DNA from: Streptomyces sp. NBC_01408
GTDB lineage: Bacteria > Actinomycetota > Actinomycetes > Streptomycetales > Streptomycetaceae
NCBI RefSeq assembly: GCF_026340255.1
Contig: NZ_JAPEPJ010000002.1
Location: forward strand, 62,001 to 126,000
Length of the DNA: 64,000 bases
Direction of reading: 5' to 3'
Within the stretch, counting starts at the first letter, position 1; each line of letters begins with the position of its first letter. Under the pieces are notes generated by a model. It searched no databases and was not told where the DNA came from. It saw only the letters and a program-made list of their open reading frames with translations. Of this stretch, positions 8,704 to 19,193 are shown in pieces. The position numbers and the translations under genes are program-made.

Positions 8704-9216
8704 ATGTGCTGGAGCGCGACGGCCGATCTGACGGCGGGTGCGGTCATCACCGCCGTCGGACTCGTGTGCGTGGTCCGGCTGCGGCGGGCCCGTGACCTGC
8801 CCGTCGCCGCGCTGCCGCTGCTGCTCGGCGCGCACCAGCTGGTGGAGGCCGCCGTCTGGAACTCGGGCGGCGGCTGCTCCCCGGCGGCCACGGCCTGGGT
8901 GGTCATCGCCATGCCCCTGCTGGCGGTGTGGGTGCCGTTCGGGGTGCTCCTCGCGGCCGGACCCGGGGCCGGGGTGGACGTCCCGTACCTGCCGCTGGTT
9001 CTCGCGGGCTACCTGGGCGCGACGCTCGGCGCCCTGCTGCTCGCCGGTGACCGGCGGCTGCGCCTGCTCGGGGCGGTACTGGCCGCCGGGGCGGTGGCCT
9101 GCGCGGCGCTGTGGCGGCTGGAATTCGCCTCCACCTGGTGCGGCCTCGCCGCCGTGACATCCCTGCTGGTCCTGGGCTGGGTACGCCGCCGGGAGCCCGC
9201 CGGCCCTGTGACGTGA
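8704..9216 (+). CDS. DUF6629-like integral membrane protein
   Basis: A 170-aa protein beginning MCWSATADLTAG, a start typical of a streptomycete membrane family that I recall as DUF6629. About five hydrophobic helices are separated by short Arg-rich loops, and a conserved-looking HQLVEAAVW follows helix 2. No catalytic motif is evident and the function is unknown. The upstream 30-aa ORF ends 31 nt before this start, so the two may be co-transcribed. The stop is about 100 nt before the cholesterol oxidase start. Confidence 0.75.
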   Translation: MCWSATADLTAGAVITAVGLVCVVRLRRARDLPVAALPLLLGAHQLVEAAVWNSGGGCSPAATAWVVIAMPLLAVWVPFGVLLAAGPGAGVDVPYLPLVLAGYLGATLGALLLAGDRRLRLLGAVLAAGAVACAALWRLEFASTWCGLAAVTSLLVLGWVRRREPAGPVT

Positions 9217-10962
<1,746 letters not shown>

Positions 10963-10987
10963 CCCGGGCCTGGCGGGCGCAGTGAAG

Positions 10988-11020
10988 CCGGGGCCGATCG
11001 GATGCACCGAACGGCCCCGG
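10988..11020. terminator. Bidirectional hairpin terminator
   Basis: CCGGGGCCG (10988-10996) pairs with CGGCCCCGG (11012-11020). It lies between the convergent cholesterol oxidase and CMD-family genes and probably serves both. Confidence 0.7.
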
Positions 11021-11049
11021 ACCCATGTGCCCGTACCCCGCACCGGTGC

Positions 11050-11529
11050 TCAGTGCCCCGGCAGCACGCAGACGCTGTCGAGGCCGAGGACGTGGTTGAG
11101 GCGGCCGAAGGCCAGCCAGGACCCGATGCTCATCGTCAGCTCCACGATCTCCAGCTGGCTGTAGTGCGCGGTCATCCGCTCCCAGAACTCGTCGTCGAGA
11201 CCGTGGTGGTCGAGCGTGTACCGCTCGGCGTACTCCGCGGCCAGCCGCGTGCGGTCGTCGAAGGCACCGGTGGTGCGCCACTCGGTGACCGCTTCGGAGA
11301 ACTCCTCCTCGACCTTCTCCCCCTCCCGTTCGGTGCGCCAGTCGAGGCAGAAGACGCACCCGTTGATCTGCGCAACGCGCAGCCGGGCGGCCTCGAACTC
11401 GCGCAGCCCCAGGGTGGTGTGGGCGTACACCGACAGGGAGAAGTTGGCGGCGGCCATCCCGATGCCGGGGACCAGGTCGCCCCACACGTACTCGATCGGG
11501 TGCTGGCCTTCGGGGATGTCGATCCTCAT
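11050..11529 (-). CDS. Carboxymuconolactone decarboxylase/AhpD-like protein
   Basis: A 159-aa all-helical protein with the AhpD-type redox motif C58-x2-C61 (NGCVFC). The downstream His of the classical CxxCxxxH motif is not obvious, so thiol peroxidase chemistry is only inferred. The ATG (11529-11527) overlaps the stop of the upstream dehydrogenase gene by 4 bp (11526-11529), so the two are translationally coupled and probably act together. Family members are peroxidases, decarboxylases or partners of small-molecule oxidation pathways. Confidence 0.85.
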   Translation of the reverse strand: MRIDIPEGQHPIEYVWGDLVPGIGMAAANFSLSVYAHTTLGLREFEAARLRVAQINGCVFCLDWRTEREGEKVEEEFSEAVTEWRTTGAFDDRTRLAAEYAERYTLDHHGLDDEFWERMTAHYSQLEIVELTMSIGSWLAFGRLNHVLGLDSVCVLPGH

Positions 11530-12608
11530 GAGGTCTTCCTTCCGAGTTTGCCGATGGCGGGGCGCAGCGGGATGTCGAGGGCGTCGTAGAGACCGGGCTG
11601 CGCCTCGGTGAGCCAGTCGATGGCGCCCACCAGGCGTCCGACGGCGGTGGCGTTGCCGCCCGCGGAGCGGTTCTCGCCCTCGTCGGTGGCCTCGATGGTG
11701 ACCTCGATGCGGGGCCGGCCCTCGATGACGACCCGGTGGGCGCCGTCGCCCCCGTCGGGCGGCGTGGGCCAGTCCGGTGCGCAGGAGGCGTGGATGCGGG
11801 TGACGTGCTCGATGACGATGCGGGGCTCGCCCCCGACGATGCCCTGTACCTCGAAGCGGATGGCGCCCTGGCTGCCCGCCTCGAACTCGCCCATCGTCCT
11901 GGTGGTGACGGTGGTGTCGAGCGGACGGCGGTCCGACGTCTCGCGGATCTCGTCCAGTTCGACGCCGAGGGCCCGGGCCATCATGCGTATCTGCCCGCCC
12001 CACACCATGGTCGGGATCGAGGGCATGAGCATCATCGGCTCGTAGTCCATGGGCTGGCCCATGCCGACGAGGTAGCGGACGGAGTCGGGCTGGTCGTAGG
12101 TGGAGTAGTCGAATATCTCCTGGCAGCGGATGACGTCGACGGTGGTGCCCAGGCCGCTGAGGAGCAGCGGGAGTACGTCGTTGCCCCAGCCGGGGTCGAC
12201 TCCGGAGGCGAAGAGCGAGCCGCCGCCCTCCGCGACGGCGGCCAGGACCGGATCGCGGAACTCGGGCGGGGCGTTGCGGTGGTCGTAGAGCGGGTAGAGG
12301 GCGGGGCTGACGACCACGGCTCCGGACCGGACGGCCCGGACGATGTCGGCGAGGGCGTCGTCGGGGCGGACGTCCCCGGAGGCCGCGTACACCACGGCCT
12401 GCGGGCGGGAGGCCAGGACGGCCTCGATGTCGTCGGTGGCCGCGACCCCCAACGGGTGGTCGAGTCCGCCGAGTTCGCCCGCGTCGCGGCCGACCTTGGC
12501 TGGATTGTGGACGATGACGGCGGTGAGTTTCAGCGCGGGATGGGCCTCGACGGCGCGGATGGCCAGACGGCCGACGTTGCCGGTACCCCAGACAACCGTG
12601 GAAATCAT
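11526..12608 (-). CDS. NAD(P)-dependent amine dehydrogenase/dihydrodipicolinate-reductase-like protein
   Basis: A 360-aa protein with an N-terminal Rossmann motif (VVWGTGNVGRLAIRAV). Its overall layout matches 2,4-diaminopentanoate dehydrogenase/DapB-like oxidoreductases. The central segment SGVDPGWGNDVLPLLLSG is characteristic of this family in actinobacteria. It acts in the cytosol on an unknown substrate, probably an imine or keto/amino acid. It is the first gene of a two-gene operon with the AhpD-like gene (4-bp overlap). The ATG at 12608 is followed immediately by the nucleotide-binding strand, so the start is well supported. Confidence 0.8.
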   Translation of the reverse strand: MISTVVWGTGNVGRLAIRAVEAHPALKLTAVIVHNPAKVGRDAGELGGLDHPLGVAATDDIEAVLASRPQAVVYAASGDVRPDDALADIVRAVRSGAVVVSPALYPLYDHRNAPPEFRDPVLAAVAEGGGSLFASGVDPGWGNDVLPLLLSGLGTTVDVIRCQEIFDYSTYDQPDSVRYLVGMGQPMDYEPMMLMPSIPTMVWGGQIRMMARALGVELDEIRETSDRRPLDTTVTTRTMGEFEAGSQGAIRFEVQGIVGGEPRIVIEHVTRIHASCAPDWPTPPDGGDGAHRVVIEGRPRIEVTIEATDEGENRSAGGNATAVGRLVGAIDWLTEAQPGLYDALDIPLRPAIGKLGRKTS

Positions 12609-12699
12609 GCGCGGAGGGTAGCGACAGGACCTGCATGTTTCCAGAAGCAGACCGGCCCGGAATGAGCGGCCGTGGAACCGGGGCGGGACAGCCCTCAGG

Positions 12700-12882
12700 T
12701 CATTGGTTCCCGGCGCCCAGGACGAAGAGGAGGTAGACGAAGAAGGCGAAGAGGTGGCCGACGAACAAGTAGGCGATCAGCCGGATCACCAGGCCGCGCG
12801 GGAACTTCGACTCGATGCGCGCCCGTACGGCGCCGGGCGCTTCCTCGGACACGGGTGACACGTTGTTCTCTCCCTGGGACAC
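12700..12882 (-). CDS. 60-aa single-pass membrane protein, DUF6126-like
   Basis: A small protein with a polar N-terminal half, the amphipathic ESKFPRGLVIRL, and one hydrophobic helix (FVGHLFAFFVYLLFVLG) to the C-terminus. This is the pattern of a streptomycete family that I recall as DUF6126. GTG start with GAGGAG about 8 nt upstream. It begins 16 nt after the XRE-cupin regulator stop, so the two are surely one transcript. That pairing suggests the membrane peptide is under, or part of, the regulator's control circuit. Confidence 0.8.
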   Translation of the reverse strand: MSQGENNVSPVSEEAPGAVRARIESKFPRGLVIRLIAYLFVGHLFAFFVYLLFVLGAGNQ

Positions 12883-12898
12883 GGGTACGGCTCCTCGG

Positions 12899-13585
12899 CT
12901 ATCGGTGGTGCGTGGTGGCGGCCGCGCCGAGGCACAGACCGGCGAGGCTGCTCTGCAGCAGGGTGTGGACGAACAGGAGGTCGGCTCCGCCGGGGCCGGC
13001 CGCGCCGATCCGGTGCGGGGTGAGCGAGTCGAAGTGCGCGCTGTCCCCGGGCTCCAGCAGGTACTCGGTCTCCCCCAGGTGCAGCCGCAGCCGCCCCTTC
13101 AGTACGTACAGCCACTCCTCTCCGGGGTGTACGCGGACCAGTTCGCCCTGGCTGCGGCCGTGCGGGACGTGCACGCGCAGCGCCTGCATCCCGCGGCCGG
13201 AGCCGCCGGCCTGCCAGTACGTCCACCCGTCGGCCTCCCGGGCGCCCGGACCGCCGGCCCGTACGATGGGATCGGCGACGGCCGGGGTTTCACCGAGCAG
13301 CTCGGAGACGGTCGTGCCGTAGGTGCGGGCGAGACCCAGCAGGAGCGGCAGCGAGGGCTGGCGCCGGCCGGTCTCCAGGCGGGACAGGTGGGCGGGCGAG
13401 AGCCGGGCGCGTGCGGCGGCGGCCTCCAGGGTGAGCCCGGTGCGGCGGCGCAGCTCGCGCAGCTGCGGGGCGACGGTGGGCAGTTCCCCGGCGCCGTGGT
13501 CGGCTCCGAGGCCGCCGCTGTGGTCGGGGCCGCTCGCGGGCGGGTCGGCCGCGTCTTCTCGGCCGGGGGTGGGACCGGTTGTCAT
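12899..13585 (-). CDS. XRE-family regulator with C-terminal cupin domain
   Basis: A 228-aa transcription factor. A disordered N-terminus (1-38) is followed by a lambda-repressor-like HTH (about 40-95; LTLEAAAARARLSPAHLSRLE) and a cupin beta-barrel (about 130-205; HPGEEWLYVLKGRL, LEPGDSAHFDSLTPHR). In the family the cupin senses a small ligand. Two TTGCC-N5-GGCAA sites lie 21-56 bp upstream of the start, implying autoregulation. It heads a bicistron with the small DUF6126-like membrane gene. The ATG at 13585 is the first plausible start after the operators. Confidence 0.9.
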   Translation of the reverse strand: MTTGPTPGREDAADPPASGPDHSGGLGADHGAGELPTVAPQLRELRRRTGLTLEAAAARARLSPAHLSRLETGRRQPSLPLLLGLARTYGTTVSELLGETPAVADPIVRAGGPGAREADGWTYWQAGGSGRGMQALRVHVPHGRSQGELVRVHPGEEWLYVLKGRLRLHLGETEYLLEPGDSAHFDSLTPHRIGAAGPGGADLLFVHTLLQSSLAGLCLGAAATTHHR

Positions 13586-13605
13586 GCCCCGATTGAGCCA
13601 GAATC

Positions 13606-13641
13606 TTGCCCCGGCGGCAATCCGTGTTGCCTCAGAGGCAA
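13606..13641. promoter_or_regulatory. Paired palindromic operators for the XRE-cupin gene
   Basis: TTGCCCCGGCGGCAA (13606-13620) and TTGCCTCAGAGGCAA (13627-13641) share the TTGCC-N5-GGCAA frame. Their centres are 21 bp apart, two helical turns, so dimers would sit on the same DNA face. Position between the ligase stop and the regulator start fits autoregulation. Confidence 0.75.
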
Positions 13642-13643
13642 AA

Positions 13644-15179
13644 TCAGTCGGTGCCGCGCTGTCCCAGCACCGTCTCCACGGTATCGGCCTGCTCCGCGCT
13701 CTTGTCCGGGCGGTGCCTCAGCACGCGGGCGAAGCGCAGGGCGACCCCCGCCGGATAGCGCGAGGAGCGCTGGAGGCCGTCGTAGGCGACCTCCACCACC
13801 AGCTCGGGCCGCACCCGCACGGTGAAGCCGTCGTCGGAGGTCGCGAGCTCCGTCAGCCGGGCGGTCTGCCAGCGCAGCATCTCGTCCGTGAGCCCTTTGA
13901 AGGTCTTCCCCAGCATGGCGTGCGTACCGTCGGCGGCCCTGGCCCCCAGGTGCAGGTTCGACAGGAGGCCGGTGCGCCGCCCGTGGCCCCATTCGGCGGC
14001 GAGCACCACCAGGTCCAGGGTGTGCACGGGCTTCACCTTGAGCCAGTGCCTGCCGCGCCGGCCTGCCGCGTAGGCCGAGTCCAGCGACTTGACCACGACG
14101 CCCTCGTGGCCGCGGCGCAGGGTGGCGGCCCAGAACTCCTCGGCCTCGGCCGCCTGCGCCGCCGGGTCCTCGACCACGAGCCGGCGGACCCGGGAGGTCT
14201 CGGGCACCAGGGCGGCGAGGGCCGCGTACCGCTCGCTGACCGGGAGGTCGAGCAGGACCTCCTCCCCGGCGGCCAGGACGTCGAAGAAGTACGGGACGAC
14301 GGGCAGCGTCCGCCGGGCGGCCGCCACGTCGACCCGGGAGCCCACGCGGCTCGCGACCTCCTGGAAGGGCACCGGGCGCCCGTCCGCCGTCTGCCCGATC
14401 ACCTCGCCGTCGAGGATGAACCGCTCCCCCGGCAGCGACCGGGCGAGCTCGGCCACCTCCGGCAGCCGGCCGGTGATCTCGTCCAGGGAGCGCGTGTACA
14501 CCCGTACGTCCTCCCCCTCGCGGTGGACCTGCACCCGGATTCCGTCGAGCTTCTCCTCCACGGCGCAGGGCCCGAGCACCGCCAGCGCCTCGCCCACCGA
14601 CGTGGCGGTGTGGGCCAGCATGGGCTGGACGGGCTGCCCGACGCGGAGGCCGAATCCGCCGAGCGCCTGCGCGCCTCCGGCCAGCACGGCCGCGCCGACC
14701 CTGGGCAGCGAGCCGTCGAGCATCACGGCCCGGCGCAGCTCGGCGGCGGGGACCCCGGCGGCCGCGGCCACGCCCTCCAGGGCGACCGCGTCGAGCGCGC
14801 CCTGGCGCACCTCCCCCGACAGCAGGCTGCGCAGGAAGGCCTGCTCGGCCTCGGTGGCCGCGCCCAGCAGGCCGTCGACGACCCGGCTGCGCCGGGCCGC
14901 GGCCCCGGCGCCCGCGACGGCGGCGAGTTCGGTGACCGCCCGGTCCACGGCCCGGACGGTGAGGGTGGGCTCCGGCGCGGGCTCACTCGGCCGGCCGAGG
15001 GCGCGCCAGCCGATGCCGGGACGGCCCTGCGGGAGGCGTCCGGCGAGGTAGGAGATCACCAGGCCGGCCTCCTCGGGCGGGGTCGCGGCGAAGAGTTCCG
15101 CGAGCAGGGCCGTCTTGCGGGACCGGGCGGAGGAACCGGCGACCTCCCTGGACACGCGCGCGAGTTCGGCCAGCAGCAT
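13644..15179 (-). CDS. ATP-dependent DNA ligase
   Basis: A 511-aa ATP-dependent DNA ligase sealing nicks through an enzyme-AMP intermediate. It has an N-terminal helical domain (1-190), then the nucleotidyltransferase core with motif I EEKLDGIR, K210 being the predicted adenylated Lys. Motif III/IV-like FILDGEVIG, motif V (EGVVVKSLD, WLKVKP) and a C-terminal OB fold follow. The size and layout match the LigB-type repair ligases of actinobacteria rather than LigD. The ATG at 15179 gives the family N-terminus MLLAELARVSREV; upstream in-frame ATGs lie in non-coding sequence. It is not clustered with ku, so a backup repair role is inferred. Confidence 0.93.
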   Translation of the reverse strand: MLLAELARVSREVAGSSARSRKTALLAELFAATPPEEAGLVISYLAGRLPQGRPGIGWRALGRPSEPAPEPTLTVRAVDRAVTELAAVAGAGAAARRSRVVDGLLGAATEAEQAFLRSLLSGEVRQGALDAVALEGVAAAAGVPAAELRRAVMLDGSLPRVGAAVLAGGAQALGGFGLRVGQPVQPMLAHTATSVGEALAVLGPCAVEEKLDGIRVQVHREGEDVRVYTRSLDEITGRLPEVAELARSLPGERFILDGEVIGQTADGRPVPFQEVASRVGSRVDVAAARRTLPVVPYFFDVLAAGEEVLLDLPVSERYAALAALVPETSRVRRLVVEDPAAQAAEAEEFWAATLRRGHEGVVVKSLDSAYAAGRRGRHWLKVKPVHTLDLVVLAAEWGHGRRTGLLSNLHLGARAADGTHAMLGKTFKGLTDEMLRWQTARLTELATSDDGFTVRVRPELVVEVAYDGLQRSSRYPAGVALRFARVLRHRPDKSAEQADTVETVLGQRGTD

Positions 15180-15384
15180 GCGGCCATCCTCCCGCCGCCG
15201 GGCGTGCCCCGCAGGTCGGGTGGCGTACGGCGGTGTGCACCGGCGGCCGCCGGACCGGTCGGCGGCGGGCGGCACGTGTACCGCGGACGCGGTATGCGGC
15301 GCGCCCCCGCGTACTCCTCGGGAAGGTGGGGACATCCCCCTTGCGGCGCTCGGGCGCGGGGCTCCGGGCGATTAGTGTTCCCGT

Positions 15385-18123
15385 ATGAAGCTCCGACTGC
15401 CCCGGCGCCGCCGCGACCGTCTCCTCGCGGGCGCCGCCGCGCTCGCCGTCGTCGCGGGGGCCGGTACGTGGACGGCCGCGGCCGCCTCCGACGACACGCC
15501 GGCCGTGCACCGCCAGGACCACGTGGTGAACATGCCCGGCTCCGACGGGCCGGACGTCGCCGTCGACACCTCCTACTTCACGGCGGGCGGCACGCAGAAA
15601 CGTCCCGCCGTACTCCTCGGGCACGGTTTCGGCGGCAGCAAGGACGACGTCCGTGCCCAGGCCGAACAGCTGGCCCGCGACGGGTACGCGGTGCTGACCT
15701 GGTCGGCGCGCGGCTTCGGCCGCTCCGGCGGCCGGATCGGGCTGAACGATCCCGCGTACGAGGTCAAGGACGTCTCCCGCCTCGTGGACTGGCTCGCGAC
15801 CCGCCCCGAGGTACGGCTCGACGCGGACGGCGACCCGCGCGTCGGCGTGTCCGGGGCCTCCTACGGCGGTGCGGTCTCGCTGCTCGCCGCCGGGTACGAC
15901 CGGCGCGTGGACGCGATCGCCCCGCAGATCACCTACTGGAACCTGGCGGACTCCCTCTTCCCCGGCGGCGTCTTCAAGAAGCTGTGGGCCGGGATCTTCT
16001 TCACCACCGGCTCCTCCGGCGGCACGCAGCCCGGGCAGCCCGCACAACAGGCGCCGCGGGCCGCCGATCCGGCGGCCGCCCCCGGCTGCGGGCGCTTCCA
16101 GCCCGAGCTCTGCGCGATGTACGAGCGGGTCGCGGTGGCCGGGAAGCCCGACCCCGAGGCCCGCGCCCTGCTGGAGCAGCGCAGTCCGTCGGCCGTCGGC
16201 GAGCGGATCAAGGTGCCGACCCTCATCGTGCAGGGCCAGGACGACTCCCTCTTCCCGCTGGACCAGGCCGATGCCATGGCCAAGGCCATCGCGGCGAACG
16301 GCGCGCCGGTCTCCGTGGACTGGGCGGCGGGCGGACACGACGGCGGCGTGCGCGAGGCGGACCGGGTCGAGGCCCGGGTCACGGCCTGGTTCGACCGCCA
16401 CCTGAAGGAGGGCGGGGCCGACGGGAGCACGGACACCGGCCCGGCGTTCCGGGTCTCCCGCTCCGGCGGCATCGATTCCACCGACGGCGAGGTGCAGCTG
16501 CGCGGCGCGAGCGGCGACCGGTATCCCGGGCTCACCGCCGGCCCGCGCGAGTTCGCCCTGACGGGACGTGAGCAGGCCTTCGCCAATCCGGCGGGCGGCT
16601 CGCCCCCCGCGCTGTCCGCCCTGCCCGGCATCGGCGGCCAGCTCGCCGCCTTCGGCGCCGGGCTCTCGCTGGACTTCCCGGGGCAGAACGCGCGGTTCGA
16701 GTCGGAGCCCCTGGACAAGGACGTACGGATCACCGGGACCCCGACCGTAACCCTGAACGTGAGGTCGACGGCCGCGGACGGCAGCGCCGTACTGTTCGGC
16801 AAGGTGTACGACGTCGGACCCGACGGACGCCAGCAGGTGCTGCCCCATCAGCTGGTCGCCCCGGTCCGCGTGGAGGACGCGCGGGAGGGCAGGTCCGTGG
16901 AGCTCCGCCTGCCCGCGGTCGACCACGCCGTGGAGGCCGGGCACCGGCTGCGGCTGGTCGTCGCCGCGACCGACCTCGGCTACGCGAGCCCGGCCGCGCC
17001 GGCCGCGTACACGGTCTCGGCGCAGGGCCCCCTGGCCGTCCCCGTCGCCGCGGGCGTGAAGACCGCCTCCGCGGGGCTGCCCGCCTGGAGCTGGGGGCTG
17101 CCGCTGGGCGCTGCCGCGCTGGCCGCCGCGCTGCTCGGGGTCCGCCGGACCCGCCCGGGGGCCGCGGGGGCACGGGGCGGGGCGGCGCAGCCGGACCCCG
17201 AGCTGGCCGGCGTACCGCTGGAGATCACGGGACTGACGAAGCGGTACGCGAAGGCCCAGGACCGGTACGCGGTGCGGGACCTGTCGTTCCGGGTGGAGAA
17301 GGGGCAGGTGCTGGGGTTGCTCGGGCCCAACGGCGCCGGGAAGACCACCACCCTGCGGATGCTGATGGGCCTGATCTCGCCGGACGCCGGGGAGATCAGG
17401 GTGTTCGGTCACGCGGTGCGCGCCGGGGCTCCGGTGCTGTCGCGGGTCGGGGCCTTCGTGGAGGGCGCCGGGTTCCTGCCGCACCTGACGGGCCGGGCCA
17501 ATCTGGAGCTGTACTGGCAGGCCACCGGCCGGCCCGCCGAGGACTCGCACATGGCGGAGGCCCTGGAGATCGCCGGGCTCGGCGACGCGCTGGAGCGCGC
17601 GGTGCGCACGTACTCGCAGGGCATGCGCCAGCGGCTCGCAATCGCGCAGGCCATGCTCGGGATGCCGGACCTGCTGATCCTGGACGAGCCGACGAACGGT
17701 CTGGACCCGCCGCAGATCCGGGAGATGCGGGACGTGATGATCCGCTACGCGGCGGGCGGCCGGACGGTCATCGTCTCCAGCCACCTGCTGTCGGAGGTGG
17801 AGCAGTCCTGTACGCACCTGGTGGTCATGGACCGCGGGCGGCTCGTGCAGGCGGGCGAGGTCGCCGAGATCACCGGCGGCGGGGACACGCTGCTGGTGAC
17901 GCTGGCGGAACCGGTGGACGAGGTGGGCGTCGAGAAGGTGGCGGCGCTGGAGGGAGTGGGTTCCGTGGTGGCCTCCGACGAGGGGCTGCTGGTACGGCTC
18001 GAAGGCGCGACGGCCGCGGGGCTGATCGCCGAACTCGTACGGCTGGAGGTGCCGGTGACCGGAGTGGGGCCGCACCGCCGGCTGGAGGACGCGTTCCTCA
18101 CCCTGATCGGAGGTCCGGCGTGA
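15385..18123 (+). CDS. Fusion of a CocE/X-Pro-peptidase-like hydrolase to an ABC ATPase
   Basis: A 912-aa fusion. Residues 1-34 look like a signal/anchor (Arg-rich start, LLAGAAALAVVAGAG). An alpha/beta hydrolase of the CocE/X-prolyl-dipeptidyl-peptidase type spans about 45-550: nucleophile S159 in GASYGG, candidate Asp in VQGQDDSLFP, His in GGHDGG, then a jelly-roll domain. A hydrophobic helix (570-587) and Arg-rich turn lead to an ABC-2-type ATPase: Walker A GPNGAGKTT (647-655), signature YSQGMRQRLA, Walker B LLILDEP. The topology implies an extracytoplasmic hydrolase tethered to a cytosolic ATPase, with the permease coupled by a GTGA overlap. Substrate unknown; a transported peptide or ester is conceivable. 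Confidence 0.9.
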   Translation: MKLRLPRRRRDRLLAGAAALAVVAGAGTWTAAAASDDTPAVHRQDHVVNMPGSDGPDVAVDTSYFTAGGTQKRPAVLLGHGFGGSKDDVRAQAEQLARDGYAVLTWSARGFGRSGGRIGLNDPAYEVKDVSRLVDWLATRPEVRLDADGDPRVGVSGASYGGAVSLLAAGYDRRVDAIAPQITYWNLADSLFPGGVFKKLWAGIFFTTGSSGGTQPGQPAQQAPRAADPAAAPGCGRFQPELCAMYERVAVAGKPDPEARALLEQRSPSAVGERIKVPTLIVQGQDDSLFPLDQADAMAKAIAANGAPVSVDWAAGGHDGGVREADRVEARVTAWFDRHLKEGGADGSTDTGPAFRVSRSGGIDSTDGEVQLRGASGDRYPGLTAGPREFALTGREQAFANPAGGSPPALSALPGIGGQLAAFGAGLSLDFPGQNARFESEPLDKDVRITGTPTVTLNVRSTAADGSAVLFGKVYDVGPDGRQQVLPHQLVAPVRVEDAREGRSVELRLPAVDHAVEAGHRLRLVVAATDLGYASPAAPAAYTVSAQGPLAVPVAAGVKTASAGLPAWSWGLPLGAAALAAALLGVRRTRPGAAGARGGAAQPDPELAGVPLEITGLTKRYAKAQDRYAVRDLSFRVEKGQVLGLLGPNGAGKTTTLRMLMGLISPDAGEIRVFGHAVRAGAPVLSRVGAFVEGAGFLPHLTGRANLELYWQATGRPAEDSHMAEALEIAGLGDALERAVRTYSQGMRQRLAIAQAMLGMPDLLILDEPTNGLDPPQIREMRDVMIRYAAGGRTVIVSSHLLSEVEQSCTHLVVMDRGRLVQAGEVAEITGGGDTLLVTLAEPVDEVGVEKVAALEGVGSVVASDEGLLVRLEGATAAGLIAELVRLEVPVTGVGPHRRLEDAFLTLIGGPA

Positions 18124-18983
18124 GCGCCGTACAGGAGGTGGCCCCGGGCTACCGGGCGAGCCGTACGCTGCCGCTGCGCGTGGAGGCGCTCAGGCAGTGG
18201 CGCCGGCGGCGGACGCTGGTGATGGGCGGGGTGCTGGCCGCGCTGCCCTTCATCCTGATGATCGCGTTCGCGGTGGGCGGCGGGCCGGGCAGCCGGGACG
18301 GCGGGAACGGCCGGATCACCCTGATCGACACGGCCACGGCGTCGGGGGCGAACTTCGCCGCGACCTGCCTGTTCGTCTCGGCGGGCTTCCTGCTGGTGGT
18401 GCCGGTGGCCCTGTTCTGCGGGGACACGGTGGCCTCGGAGGCCAGCTGGTCCTCGCTGCGCTACCTGCTGGCCTCGCCGGTACCGCGGGCGCGGCTGCTG
18501 TGGAGCAAGCTGGTGGTGGCGCTGAGCTTCAGCCTGGCGGCGATGGTGCTGCTGCCCGTGGTGGCGCTCGCGGCGGGCACGGCCGCGTACGGCTGGGGGC
18601 CGCTGAAGCTCCCGGCCGGCGGGGCGCTCGCCGCCGGGGACACCGTCCCGCGGCTGGCCCTCGTGGTCGCCTTCATCTTCGTGTCGCAGCTGGTCACCGC
18701 CGGACTGGCGTTCTGGCTGTCCACGCGGACGGACGCGCCGCTGGGCGCGGTCGGCGGGGCGGTGGGGCTGACGATCGTGGGCAACGTGCTGGACGCGGTG
18801 ACCGCGCTCGGGTCCTGGCGCGATTTCCTGCCGGCGCACTGGCAGTTCGCGTGGGCGGACGCCTTGCAGCCGCAGCTGGAGTGGGGCGGGATGGTCAAGG
18901 GGACGGCGGTGTCGGTGTCGTACGCGCTGGTGCTGTTCGCGCTCGCCTTCCGGGGGTTCTCCCGCAAGGACATCGTGTCCTGA
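18120..18983 (+). CDS. ABC-2-type transporter permease
   Basis: A 287-aa integral membrane protein with six predicted helices (first at LVMGGVLAALPFILMIAF) and a large polar loop. It is typical of ABC-2 permeases that pair with a single ATPase. The GTG at 18120 overlaps the TGA of the fused hydrolase-ATPase gene (GTGA), with GGAGG inside that gene's end. Expression and assembly with the fusion protein are therefore expected. The NGRITLIDTATASGAN segment may be extracellular. The direction (export) is inferred from the family. Confidence 0.9.
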   Translation: MSAVQEVAPGYRASRTLPLRVEALRQWRRRRTLVMGGVLAALPFILMIAFAVGGGPGSRDGGNGRITLIDTATASGANFAATCLFVSAGFLLVVPVALFCGDTVASEASWSSLRYLLASPVPRARLLWSKLVVALSFSLAAMVLLPVVALAAGTAAYGWGPLKLPAGGALAAGDTVPRLALVVAFIFVSQLVTAGLAFWLSTRTDAPLGAVGGAVGLTIVGNVLDAVTALGSWRDFLPAHWQFAWADALQPQLEWGGMVKGTAVSVSYALVLFALAFRGFSRKDIVS

Positions 18984-19025
18984 TGCCCCTTCCGCGGGGG
19001 AACCCCCGGTCGGGGGCGGTCTGCA

Positions 19026-19188
19026 AGTGCTGTGGCCGGAAAGGTTTGCCGGGGCGCGTCGTCCGGTGCGGTGCATCGCAAGGCGGAGGGCCGCGGCTCG
19101 TACTGGACGTACCGGCTCGGTCCGACAACGCGGCGAGGCGCCGTACCGGGCGGCGCGACCCGGTGAACCTTTCCGGTCACAACACTAG
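19026..19188. repeat. Interrupted copy of a palindromic GTGCTGTGGCCGGAAAGG element
   Basis: The left arm AGTGCTGTGGCCGGAAAGG (from 19026) is complemented by a right arm CCTTTCCGGTCACAACACT (to 19186), with about 120 bp between them. A compact copy with the same arms lies at 42327-42392. The interior GC-rich sequence shows no gene. It sits between the ABC permease and the convergent dehydrogenase gene and could act as a terminator-like stem. Confidence 0.75.
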
Positions 19189-19193
19189 GCGTC

